The position numbers and the translations under genes were made by a program. From Flavobacterium cutihirudinis (GTDB taxonomy: Bacteria > Bacteroidota > Bacteroidia > Flavobacteriales > Flavobacteriaceae), in the NCBI RefSeq assembly GCF_003385895.1, contig NZ_QRDQ01000007.1, positions 1,265,120 through 1,329,119 of the forward strand: a DNA stretch of 64,000 nucleotides. Reading direction: 5' to 3'. Shown here in pieces: positions 35,013-43,304 of the stretch. Positions within the stretch are counted from its first letter, which is position 1. Every line of letters begins with the position of its first letter. The notes below the pieces were generated by a model. It worked only from the letters and a program-made list of their open reading frames with translations, did no database searches and was not told the origin of the DNA.

Positions 35013-36788
35013 TTATTTTTTCTCAGTTTTTTCCATTTTAGCTTTTAAAGCAGCTAATACATCATTGTTGTCACCTAAAGTCGCAGCTGGTGCGTTTGTA
35101 GATGCAGATGTAGTAGTTTCAGCAGCAGCTTTCACGTTTTTCTCTTCTTCTTCACGGAAGATAGCAGTGTGAGAAGCAACTACTCTTTTGAATTCTTTGT
35201 TGAATTCAATTACTTTGAAATCAGCAGTATCACCTTTTTTCAATTTCTTTCCGTCTTCTTTTTCAAGGTGACGAGTAGGAATGAAAGCAACGATATCATC
35301 TCCGAATTCTACAGTAGCTCCTTTGTCAACGATTTCAGAAATTTCACCATTGTGGATAGTTCCTACAGCGAAAGAATCTTCGTATTGATCCCAAGGATTA
35401 GCAGTAGTTTGTTTGTGACCTAAAGATAATTTACGTCCTTCAACATCTAATTCTAATACTACAACATCAAGTTTTTCACCAACATTTACAAATTCAGATG
35501 GGTGTTTGATTTTCTTAGTCCAAGAAAGGTCAGAAATGTAGATTAATCCATCAATTCCTTCTTCTAATTCTACGAAAATACCAAAGTTTGTAAAGTTTCT
35601 AACGATACCTGTATGTTTAGAACCTACTGGGTATTTAGAAGTAATGTCAGTCCATGGATCTTGAGTCAATTGTTTGATACCTAATGACATCTTACGATCA
35701 TCTCTGTCAAGAGTTAAGATAACTGCTTCAACAACATCTCCAACTTTCACGAAGTCCTGAGCAGAACGTAAGTGAGTTGACCATGACATTTCAGAAACGT
35801 GGATTAAACCTTCAACACCTTCAGCAACTTCGATAAATGCACCGTAATCAGCGATTACAACTACTTTACCTTTTACTTTATCACCAATAGTTAAATTAGC
35901 ATCTAAAGCATCCCATGGGTGAGCGTTTAATTGTTTCAATCCTAATTGAATTCTTGTTTTCTCATCATCGAAATCAAGGATTACAACGTTTAATTTTTGG
36001 TCTAATTCAAGAACTTCACTTGGGTGGTTGATTCTGCTCCAAGAAAGGTCAGTAATGTGAATTAATCCGTCAACACCACCTAAGTCAATGAACACACCAT
36101 AAGAAGTAATGTTTTTAACAACACCTTCTAATACTTGTCCTTTTTGTAATTGACCGATGATTTCTTTTTTCTGTACTTCAATATCAGCCTCGATAAGCGC
36201 TTTATGAGATACAACAACGTTTTTGAATTCGTGGTTAATTTTTACCACTTTGAATTCCATCATTTTGTTTACATATACATCGTAGTCTCTAATTGGCTTA
36301 ACGTCAATTTGAGATCCTGGTAAGAACGCCTCGATACCGAATACGTCAACGATCATACCTCCTTTAGTTCTACATTTAACAAAACCGTTAACGATTTCTC
36401 CAGTTTCATTAGCTGCAATAACTCTATCCCAAGATTTGATAGTACGTGCTTTTCTGTGAGATAATACTAATTGACCTGTTTTGTCCTCACGGATGTCGAT
36501 TAATACTTCAACTTTGTCACCTACTTTTAAGTTTGGGTTGTAACGGAATTCATTTAAAGAAATAACACCTTCAGATTTAGCATTGATATCAACGATAACG
36601 TCTCTATCTGTAATTCTAACAACAACTCCTTCAACTACTTCTTCTTGATCTGTAGCGATGAAAGTTTTAGATACTAGTTCTTCAAACTCTTGTAAGTTTT
36701 TCTCATCTACTGCATCAATTCCTTCTTGGAAGTTATGCCAGTTAAAATTTGCTAAAAACTCTTCTTGTGATTTTAATTGTTCAGACAT
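35013..36788 (-). CDS. rpsA: 30S ribosomal protein S1
   Basis: This 591-residue protein has six S1 RNA-binding domains of about 75 residues each. Recognisable repeats include VFIDLGGVDGLIHITDLSWSRINHPSEV, AFIEVAEGVEGLIHVSEMSW and IFVELEEGIDGLIYISDLSW (partial quotes). The C-terminus is a Ala/Thr/Lys-rich tail. S1 delivers mRNA to the 30S subunit and matters especially in Bacteroidota, whose messages lack Shine-Dalgarno sites. It is a single transcription unit with its own promoter, a roughly 110-base leader and a terminator. Confidence 0.96.
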   Translation of the reverse strand: MSEQLKSQEEFLANFNWHNFQEGIDAVDEKNLQEFEELVSKTFIATDQEEVVEGVVVRITDRDVIVDINAKSEGVISLNEFRYNPNLKVGDKVEVLIDIREDKTGQLVLSHRKARTIKSWDRVIAANETGEIVNGFVKCRTKGGMIVDVFGIEAFLPGSQIDVKPIRDYDVYVNKMMEFKVVKINHEFKNVVVSHKALIEADIEVQKKEIIGQLQKGQVLEGVVKNITSYGVFIDLGGVDGLIHITDLSWSRINHPSEVLELDQKLNVVILDFDDEKTRIQLGLKQLNAHPWDALDANLTIGDKVKGKVVVIADYGAFIEVAEGVEGLIHVSEMSWSTHLRSAQDFVKVGDVVEAVILTLDRDDRKMSLGIKQLTQDPWTDITSKYPVGSKHTGIVRNFTNFGIFVELEEGIDGLIYISDLSWTKKIKHPSEFVNVGEKLDVVVLELDVEGRKLSLGHKQTTANPWDQYEDSFAVGTIHNGEISEIVDKGATVEFGDDIVAFIPTRHLEKEDGKKLKKGDTADFKVIEFNKEFKRVVASHTAIFREEEEKNVKAAAETTTSASTNAPAATLGDNNDVLAALKAKMEKTEKK

Positions 36789-36906
36789 GCTGATAAAAAA
36801 TTTGTATTCTGTTTTTCTCGAGTTTCTTCATGCGATAGAAAATACAGAAGTTGTTTTACATAAATGGTTGATACCTAAAGGAAACTCTTCTCCGCCAAAA
36901 GGTTTG

Positions 36907-36938
36907 CAAAATTACTACAAATATTTCGACTTACAAAA
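36907..36938 (-). promoter_or_regulatory. Promoter of rpsA
   Basis: On the minus strand TTTTG (36934-36938), a 19-base spacer and TAATTTTG (36907-36914) match the Bacteroidota consensus. The leader to the ATG at 36788 is about 110 bases. Confidence 0.65.
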
Positions 36939-36998
36939 TAAATTCGAGTTGATTATCAGTGAATTGTTTAGAAGCAGAAGTTTTTAGGTTTTTCGAGA

Positions 36999-37090
36999 CG
37001 TGAAGTCCCGCTATCCGTTGCAATCTTTTATGCCTCCCGATAGCTATCGGGACCGGCATAAAAGGATTTTCACTTCTATCGGGGCTAGGT
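36999..37090. repeat. Structured intergenic element, copy A
   Basis: ATCTTTTATGCC (37023-37034) pairs with GGCATAAAAGGAT (37055-37067), leaving one G unpaired. Inside is a perfect 18-bp palindrome TCCCGATAGCTATCGGGA (37035-37052). The flanks (CCGCTATCCGTTGCA and CACTTCTATCGGGGCTAGG) resemble those of copy B near 63.4 kb. It looks like a REP-type repeat or structured RNA. Confidence 0.7.
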
Positions 37091-37125
37091 TAGAAATTTC
37101 GTTTTCATAAGATTCATGCCAAGCA

Positions 37126-37158
37126 AAACCCGACAGGTTTACTATGTGTAACTATCTT
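37126..37158. repeat. AAACCCGACAGGTTT repeat, short form
   Basis: AAACCCGACAGGTTT (37126-37140) followed by a TGTGTAACTATCTTT stretch. The same words occur in the same order around the long hairpin at 38.49-38.54 kb, where a self-complementary middle is present. Confidence 0.6.
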
Positions 37159-37186
37159 TGTCATAGTTTTGAACTTTGACAAAGGT

Positions 37187-38428
37187 TTATTTCAGATCTA
37201 ACTCAAATAATTTTGGATTTTCAAATTTATTTTCGTCAAGCTGAAAATTTTTATCATAAAACTTCCATGGAGAATTAGCAAAATAATATAATTTATCTCC
37301 AACTAAAGTAGCTAGCGCTGGCTCATTCAATTCTTCTCTATTATTTTCTAAAACTTTAAAATCAATTATTTTAGCTTGTGCTTCATTCAAATTAAATTGC
37401 ATAAGTCGAATAGGCACTACTCCATTTTCAATAGCTATTAAAGAATTATTATAGAAAAGCAATCCATCGATTCCTTTTTTAGAAACTTCTTTCGGGAATT
37501 CGAGCCAAAAATCTTTTTTGTTTTTCAAATCAATCACAAATATTCCTTTCAAATAATCGGCAACAAATAGTTTTGATTCACTCGCATTAAATGTAATTCC
37601 TTGCAGATTAAAAGCTTCTGTCCGTAAATCTTTCCAAAGAATCAGATTATCTTTTTCAATTTTATAAAGAATCGGTTCAACACTGTCCGAAATATAAATT
37701 TCATTATTCTTTGCTACGATAAGATCTCCAAAAACATGGTTTCCTTCAATTGTATATCGTTTTACTAATTTTTTAGTCGCAATTTCAATCTTCAAAATCT
37801 CACTTTTCCCATCTGTTTCTTTGGCAAAATTTTTCATTTCAGGAATAGCAGAGCAAGCAACCCAAAGATATTTCTCGTTGTGATCTGTTTTTAAAGCAAA
37901 TACAGCATAAGAACAATCTGCAAACCAATCTGAGCATTTTCCGAAAGCATCAAACGAAACGATTTTTTTATTCCGAATACTCGATGATAGCCAAAGTTTT
38001 TCTTTCTCCAAATAAAGCAATCCTTCAGGATGCAAATCTTTCTCAGAAAGCTGTAGTTTCTCCACCGAATTTTTAATGGTTTTAGATTGAAGATTTTTCA
38101 ATTCGACTAAATCTTTAAAACCTTTATCATTTTTAATAGAGATAAAATCAGCATCGTCTTCAAAAGCAATTGTATTATTTGCCAAAACCATCTTTTTTAA
38201 AACAGACAAAGCTTCTTCTTTACTGCCATTCAAAGCATAAGCCGATGCTAAATTATATGTAAAAGCAGGATGTGCCGGACGAATACTATCTAATTGTCTT
38301 GCCAATTTTAAAAACAAAACATAATCCTTGCTTTTATATGCTTCAATACTTTGATCATACAGAACTTTAGTTTGAGCAAATCCGGAAATTCCAATCAAAA
38401 GCAAAACAAATAGTTTAAGTTTCGGCAT
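37187..38428 (-). CDS. Exported TPR plus beta-propeller protein
   Basis: This 413-residue protein has a signal peptide (MPKLKLFVLLLIGISGFAQ). Residues 20-90 look like two TPR-type helical repeats (SIEAYKSKDYVLFLKLARQL, YNLASAYALNGSKEEALSVL). Residues about 130-405 form beta-propeller blades of the SMP-30/NHL type (HPEGLLYLEKEKLWLSSS, NLQGITFNASESKLFVADY). No catalytic signature is certain. It is flanked on both sides by copies of the AAACCCGACAGGTTT repeat. The substrate or partner is unknown. Confidence 0.7.
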   Translation of the reverse strand: MPKLKLFVLLLIGISGFAQTKVLYDQSIEAYKSKDYVLFLKLARQLDSIRPAHPAFTYNLASAYALNGSKEEALSVLKKMVLANNTIAFEDDADFISIKNDKGFKDLVELKNLQSKTIKNSVEKLQLSEKDLHPEGLLYLEKEKLWLSSSIRNKKIVSFDAFGKCSDWFADCSYAVFALKTDHNEKYLWVACSAIPEMKNFAKETDGKSEILKIEIATKKLVKRYTIEGNHVFGDLIVAKNNEIYISDSVEPILYKIEKDNLILWKDLRTEAFNLQGITFNASESKLFVADYLKGIFVIDLKNKKDFWLEFPKEVSKKGIDGLLFYNNSLIAIENGVVPIRLMQFNLNEAQAKIIDFKVLENNREELNEPALATLVGDKLYYFANSPWKFYDKNFQLDENKFENPKLFELDLK

Positions 38429-38486
38429 AGTTAAAGCATTAAAAAGAATTATTAAAGTTATTATTTTTATTTCAATACATCATGTT

Positions 38487-38539
38487 ATTACACAAGAAAC
38501 CCGACAGGTTTTAAAAAACTGTCGGGTTTCTTGTGTAAT
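38487..38539 (-). repeat. Long perfect hairpin of the AAACCCGACAG repeat
   Basis: A 21-bp perfect stem (38487-38507 with 38519-38539) has an 11-base loop. The stem core is AAACCCGACAG. It lies between the nucleoside transporter and the propeller gene, and may end transcription of the former although no T run follows. It is a longer relative of the repeat at 37126. Confidence 0.75.
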
Positions 38540-38571
38540 TATCTTTATAACTAAAATCTAAAGTTAGAATC

Positions 38572-39948
38572 TTAATGACTCAAATTCTCAATTTCCTTCG
38601 GATCATGTTTATGCTTAAATAAAACAGCAAACGCAATTGCAATAACCAAAGCATAAGCTGCAAACGAAAGCCAGATTGTATGCCAATCTTTCATCAAAAT
38701 TGGATTCGCAAAAATTCCATCTGTAGAAACTGAATTTCCTTGGCTTTTTACAAATTCTAACATTTTAGAATTTGTTGTGTCCGTTTGTAAAAAACCCGCT
38801 AATTCTGTTGTATTGGCAAATGATTTTGTAAAGAAACGATCGATTGCCCAACCTGAAGTCAAACTTCCTAAAACTGCTCCCACTCCATTGGTCATCATCA
38901 TAAACAAACCTTGCGCAGAAGAACGAATTTTAGAATCTGTATTACTTTCAACGAACAAAGAACCTGAAATATTAAAGAAATCAAATGCCATTCCGTAAAC
39001 GATACAAGACAAGATAATCATCCATAAACCATTTACAGGATCTCCAAAAGCAAACAATCCGAAACGTAATACCCAAGCAAGCATACTAATCAACATTACT
39101 TGCTTAATTCCAAAACGTCTTAAGAAAAAAGGAATTGCCAAAATAAACAAGGTTTCCGAAACCTGAGAAATTGACATAATAATAGTCGAATATTTAATTA
39201 CGAAAGAATCAGCATATTTTGGAAAATGCTTAAATTCATCTAGGAAAACATCACCATAAGCATTCGTTAATTGAAGCGCTCCTCCTAAAAACATAGAAAA
39301 AACAAAAAACAAAGCCATTTTATAATTAGCAAACAGCTTGAAAGATTCTAAACCAAAAGTTTCCATCCAAGTTGCATTCTCTTTAATTAGACGCTGTGGT
39401 TCACATTTTGGCAATGTAAATGCATACAATCCTAAAATCAACGCACCAATTCCGGCAATATAAAACTGATATTCAGTCGCTTTACTTCCGGTTAAATTCG
39501 TAATCCACATAGCAACAATAAAACCAATTGTTCCCCAAACACGAATTGGAGGAAAATCTTTTACAATGTTTTTATTGTTCAATTTAAGCGAAGTATAAGA
39601 TATCGAATTGCTTAAAGCGATTGTCGGCATATAACAACACATTGCCAAAAGCATTACTATAATAAAAGTATCTGGTGTAGCAACTTGTGCAATTCCAAAT
39701 AAAACAGCTGCATAAAGTATATGTAGAGCACCGTATAGTTTTTCGGCATTAATCCATCTGTCGGCAATAATACCTGTAAGCGTAGGCATAAAAAGAGAAG
39801 CGATTCCCATGGTTCCAAAAACGAGTCCAAATTGAGTTCCTTCCCAGTTTTTTGTACCAAACCAATAATTTCCTATTGTTATAAGCCAAGCTCCCCAAAC
39901 AAAAAATTGAAGAAAGCTCATTATAATCAATCTATTTTTAATCCCCAT
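38572..39948 (-). CDS. MFS transporter, nucleoside:H+ symporter type
   Basis: This 458-residue inner-membrane protein has about twelve helices and begins MGIKNRLIIMSFLQFFVWGAWL, typical of the nucleoside:H+ symporter (NupG-like) family. Family signs include FGTMGIASLFMPTLTGIIADRW near residue 45 and FFNISGSLFVESNTDSKIRSSAQG near residue 325. It probably imports nucleosides with protons. The gene is upstream of the propeller gene and downstream of cmk on the same strand. Confidence 0.88.
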   Translation of the reverse strand: MGIKNRLIIMSFLQFFVWGAWLITIGNYWFGTKNWEGTQFGLVFGTMGIASLFMPTLTGIIADRWINAEKLYGALHILYAAVLFGIAQVATPDTFIIVMLLAMCCYMPTIALSNSISYTSLKLNNKNIVKDFPPIRVWGTIGFIVAMWITNLTGSKATEYQFYIAGIGALILGLYAFTLPKCEPQRLIKENATWMETFGLESFKLFANYKMALFFVFSMFLGGALQLTNAYGDVFLDEFKHFPKYADSFVIKYSTIIMSISQVSETLFILAIPFFLRRFGIKQVMLISMLAWVLRFGLFAFGDPVNGLWMIILSCIVYGMAFDFFNISGSLFVESNTDSKIRSSAQGLFMMMTNGVGAVLGSLTSGWAIDRFFTKSFANTTELAGFLQTDTTNSKMLEFVKSQGNSVSTDGIFANPILMKDWHTIWLSFAAYALVIAIAFAVLFKHKHDPKEIENLSH

Positions 39949-40017
39949 ATGATAAAATTGTCTTTAAAATAAAAATGAAGCGGTAAAACTACCATTTAAA
40001 ATAATATCTGCAAAGAA

Positions 40018-40710
40018 TTACGTTGTTTTTACAACATCATTTATTAATTCTAAAACAGCAGCAAACTGTTCTTCTTTATTTAAGTAAGAATTATCTATTT
40101 CAATTGCATCATCGGCAATTACCAATGGAGAATCTTCACGATGAGTATCCATATGATCGCGATCAACAACATTTTTTAAAACTTCTTCATAGGTTACGTT
40201 ATCACCTTTTTGTTGCAATTCATCAAAACGTCTTTGCGCACGTGTTTCAGCACTAGCTGTCATAAAAATTTTAAGTTCTGCGTTAGGAAAAACAACAGTT
40301 CCGATATCTCTTCCATCCATCACAATACCTTTATTTTTTCCCATTTCCTGTTGTTGTTCTACCAATTTAGAACGAACTTCAGAAACAGCAGCTACTGCGC
40401 TTACAAAATTAGAAACCTCAATAGTCCTAATTTGCTTCTCTACATTTTCACCGTTTAAGTACATTTCAGCAAAACCTAAATCAGTATTAAACTTAAATTC
40501 CAATTGAATTTTAGGTAAAGCTTCAATCAACGCGTTTTTATTGAAAGAATCAATTGTAATAAATTCATTTTGCATTGCAAAATAAGCCACTGCACGGTAC
40601 ATTGCTCCAGTGTCTACATATACATACTCAAGTTCTTTTGCCAATTGTTTTGCCAAAGTACTTTTTCCTGTTGATGAAAATCCGTCGATAGCAATTGTAA
40701 TTTTTTTCAA
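40018..40710 (-). CDS. cmk: (d)CMP kinase
   Basis: This 230-residue kinase phosphorylates CMP and dCMP. It has a P-loop GFSSTGKST at residues 10-18, the nucleoside motif YVDTGAMYRAVAYFA near 30, GRDIGTVVFPNAELKIF near 130 and RAQRRFDELQQKG near 153. The start is a TTG at 40710 because no in-frame ATG precedes the conserved MKKITIAIDG-type opening. In this window it sits downstream of two L,D-transpeptidase genes and porQ. Confidence 0.93.
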   Translation of the reverse strand: MKKITIAIDGFSSTGKSTLAKQLAKELEYVYVDTGAMYRAVAYFAMQNEFITIDSFNKNALIEALPKIQLEFKFNTDLGFAEMYLNGENVEKQIRTIEVSNFVSAVAAVSEVRSKLVEQQQEMGKNKGIVMDGRDIGTVVFPNAELKIFMTASAETRAQRRFDELQQKGDNVTYEEVLKNVVDRDHMDTHREDSPLVIADDAIEIDNSYLNKEEQFAAVLELINDVVKTT

Positions 40711-40753
40711 TTTTTTATTTTTAAAATTTTTATTCTTCTAAAGTTCCAGTTCT

Positions 40754-41343
40754 TTAATAATAAATATTTAGCAAAATATTTGATTCAGAAGCGTCTATTA
40801 ACTTCGCTATTCTTTCGAAATATTTCTTATTCACCATCGGACAGCCAAAACTATTGCAAATGTAACCATCTTTCTCTTTATATGGAACATCATAGTAATA
40901 ATGAAAGACAATATCTCGCCTAAATGCATTGCTATTCGTTTTATCCAAACCATGCAATCTATAAGCCTTCCCAAACTTTCCTACATAACTATTTCCAATA
41001 CAATAACTTCCCAAAGAAGTACTCAATGAATTGGGAACATTGCTAAATTTAAGCTTTCCTTTTATCTCAGTTTCAGAACCCGAACCATGCGCAACCAAAC
41101 CTTTATCTAATATTTTATTTGCTTTTAAATCATACACGAAAAATCTATTTTTCCCTGAAGGAATTTTCATATCGATCAAAAAAGCGATTCGTCTATTGTA
41201 TTTCGAATCACTTTCAATAATCCTTTTTAGAATTTTAATCTGATTTTCAAATCTTTGATTTTCAATAATCTCAGCTGTATCCTTATTTCTCCATAAAGCT
41301 TTATAAGCAATAAAAGACAGAATAGTAAAAAAAACATAACCAT
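40754..41343 (-). pseudogene. L,D-transpeptidase-like gene, copy 1, start out of frame
   Basis: The frame from 41179 (a TTG) to 40754 encodes 141 residues matching copy 2 from LIDMKIPSGKNRFFVYDL to the end. The missing N-terminus continues in the same frame upstream (IIENQRFENQIKILKRIIESDSKYN) up to a membrane-helix-like stretch. However, the only ATGs (41343 and 41337) are in another frame, separated by a run of eight T (41327-41334 on the plus strand as A). Nine T would join them and give a protein of about 197 residues, like copy 2. The active-site motif is SFGC rather than SHGC, so His is replaced by Phe. It may be degenerate, phase-variable or a sequencing slip. PF13645-type (YkuD_2) murein transpeptidases cross-link peptidoglycan. 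Confidence 0.7.
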
Positions 41344-41372
41344 AAAACTTTTCTCATACTTGAAACAGCTCC

Positions 41373-41432
41373 AAAAAAAAACTTTTTATCATCGAAAATT
41401 AAATTAATCTCGATAATAAAAAGTTTTTTTTT
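41373..41432 (-). terminator. Terminator of L,D-transpeptidase copy 2
   Basis: A long A/T-rich stem (with one mismatch) has a 14-base loop and T run on the minus strand, between the two paralogues. Confidence 0.7.
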
Positions 41433-41462
41433 ACTCTTTTATATTTTTTAATAAGAACTATT

Positions 41463-42065
41463 TTAATAGTAAATATCCATCAAAATATTCGTTTTAGAAC
41501 TATCAATTAGCTTTTGAATTCTTTTGAAAAATTCTTCATTCACCATAGGACAACCATGACTATTGCTGATATAATACTCTTGCTCATCATAAGGTACAGC
41601 TGAATAAGAATGCAATACAATAGCTCTCTCTAAGGCTTTGTTATTAGTCTCTTCTAATCCTGCCAATCTATAAGCTTTTCCAAAAATTCCTTTATATGTT
41701 TTTCCAATTGCATATTTACCTAGTGCGGTGCAATTAGAATTTGGCGTATTGCTGAATCTCAGCATGCCTTTGATACCAGTTTCAGAACCAGAACCATGAG
41801 CTACAAGACCTTGATCTATAACTTCGTTCTTTTCTAAATCATACACAAAAAAACGATTTTTCCCGGAAGGAACTTTCATATCAATCAAGAATACAATTTT
41901 AGAATTGTATCTACGATCGTTATTAATCAAATTTTTTATGTCTGTAATTCTGCTGTTAATTCTTTCGATCTCGACATTGGTTATCGTAGATTCTTCTTTG
42001 AAATAGTGTTTAGCTCCCGTAAAAACACTCACAGTCATGAACATAAATAAAGTAAATATTTTCAT
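41463..42065 (-). CDS. Murein L,D-transpeptidase family protein, copy 2
   Basis: This 200-residue exported protein has an N-terminal signal peptide (about 18 residues), a helical linker, and a YkuD_2-type catalytic domain. Active-site features are HGSGSETGIKGMLRFSN and the nucleophile Cys of ISNSHGCPMV near residue 175, preceded by LHSYSAVPY. The family forms 3-3 cross-links or attaches proteins to peptidoglycan. It starts 4 bases after porQ stops, so the two are probably one transcript. Confidence 0.82.
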   Translation of the reverse strand: MKIFTLFMFMTVSVFTGAKHYFKEESTITNVEIERINSRITDIKNLINNDRRYNSKIVFLIDMKVPSGKNRFFVYDLEKNEVIDQGLVAHGSGSETGIKGMLRFSNTPNSNCTALGKYAIGKTYKGIFGKAYRLAGLEETNNKALERAIVLHSYSAVPYDEQEYYISNSHGCPMVNEEFFKRIQKLIDSSKTNILMDIYY

Positions 42066-42069
42066 ATTG

Positions 42070-43089
42070 TCACTGAAAATTTAAAATTAAACCAAAAAGA
42101 CTTGTATTTGCTGCCAACGTATACCTTGAATAAGAATAGTTAAATTTTAATTTATTCATTCTTAAGCCAAATCCTAATGAAACTCCAGAAAAATTACGCT
42201 GTTCATCGATTCGTAATTCTTCTCCTCTTCTAAAATTATATCCTAAACGCACATTAAATGCTCTTTGTGGAAAAAGCTCTAAACCTAAAACCACATGTCT
42301 TAAAGCATTATTTGCAAACGAGACTTTCTCGTTACTTGTTGATCCATCAATATTGGTTTCTCCACGAACGGGGTTCGAAAAAGAAATATTCCATTGCTGT
42401 AAATTTTCTAATGAAAGATGCCAGCGAAGTGGTACATGTTCTAATTCTTGTGAGATACCAGCAATAATTTCAAAGGGCAAATTCTCTTTAATTCCTGAGT
42501 AAGTTGTAAATTGGGTTCCCATATTACGAAATACTAAGGCCAAATTTACATTATTTTTTTCAATTTGATACATAATTCCCACATCAATTGCACCGCCAAT
42601 TGAATTATAACTTTCTAAAGTCGAAGTTATTAACTTTCCATTTACTCCAATATGAACATCTGTATAAGGAATATTGTACGCGTATCCCAACGTGAGCGCA
42701 CCCTCACTCCCAGTAAAATCGGAGGTTGACTGACCATTTTCGTCGTAACCTTCAAAGCTGCCATAGTTTATATAACTCACTCCAGCATAAAAGGTCTGGA
42801 TGTGTCTGTCATAAGTATAAGCATATGAAGCAGTCCCATAAGATGCTTCTCCATAATAGCTTCCGTAATTCATCGCAAGATGATTGTCCATATCTTCATT
42901 TAAAACCGCGGGATTAAACATCACCTGATTAACATCTTCATCATAAATTGTAATTGTCTTTCCTCCTAACGCTGCCTGTCTCGGCGAAGACGTTAAATTC
43001 AGAAATTGATAGGTGTAGCGCCCTCCAATTTGCCCGAAAGATGTCGAACAAATTAGCAACATAAAAAATAAAACAATCTGTTTTAACAT
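42070..43089 (-). CDS. porQ: Type IX secretion system protein PorQ
   Basis: This 339-residue outer-membrane protein has a signal peptide (cleavage near TSFGQ) and a beta-barrel of the PorP/PorV/PorQ type. The N-terminal motif YQFLNLTSSPRQAALGGKTI and the repeated GYNFRRGEELRI-like strands fit PorQ. PorQ works with the PorU/PorV/PorZ attachment complex to move and anchor type IX cargo. In several Flavobacteria it lies with cmk and lon, as here; I state this from memory. Its -7 element and a GGAACGTTCC palindrome lie just upstream. Confidence 0.85.
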   Translation of the reverse strand: MLKQIVLFFMLLICSTSFGQIGGRYTYQFLNLTSSPRQAALGGKTITIYDEDVNQVMFNPAVLNEDMDNHLAMNYGSYYGEASYGTASYAYTYDRHIQTFYAGVSYINYGSFEGYDENGQSTSDFTGSEGALTLGYAYNIPYTDVHIGVNGKLITSTLESYNSIGGAIDVGIMYQIEKNNVNLALVFRNMGTQFTTYSGIKENLPFEIIAGISQELEHVPLRWHLSLENLQQWNISFSNPVRGETNIDGSTSNEKVSFANNALRHVVLGLELFPQRAFNVRLGYNFRRGEELRIDEQRNFSGVSLGFGLRMNKLKFNYSYSRYTLAANTSLFGLILNFQ

Positions 43090-43095
43090 GTTTTT

Positions 43096-43134
43096 GGAAC
43101 GTTCCTATGTGGGAATAACGTAAAAGCAAAGATA
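43096..43134 (-). promoter_or_regulatory. porQ upstream signals
   Basis: On the minus strand TATCTTTG (43127-43134) matches TAnnTTTG. A perfect 10-bp palindrome GGAACGTTCC (43096-43105) lies in the leader and could bind a dimeric regulator. The -33 spacing to TTG is short (14 bases). Confidence 0.45.
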
Positions 43135-43228
43135 AAATTATATAACAGCAAAAATAAAATTAAAACTTAATTAAATTCCAATAAAAAAATTCCAAATCCC
43201 AATTGAATCAAAAGCTGAAAATCCAACA

Positions 43229-43279
43229 AAAAAATCCAAACTCCAACCTGTTAACTTACAGTTTGGAATTTGGATTTTA
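43229..43279 (-). terminator. Terminator of lon (AATTCCAA repeat class)
   Basis: AAAATCCAAACTCC pairs with GGAATTTGGATTTT with one mismatch across about 20 bases, with an A run behind it on the plus strand (T on minus). Confidence 0.65.
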
Positions 43280-43304
43280 TAATATTGAAATTTTTAAATA
43301 AAGC

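Larger units (their letters stand above)
36789..37186. other. Intergenic region with rpsA leader and repeats
   Basis: This 398-base gap holds the rpsA leader and promoter (36789-36938), a structured repeat element (36999-37090), and a copy of the AAACCCGACAGGTTT repeat (37126-37140). No credible small gene was found. Confidence 0.65.
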
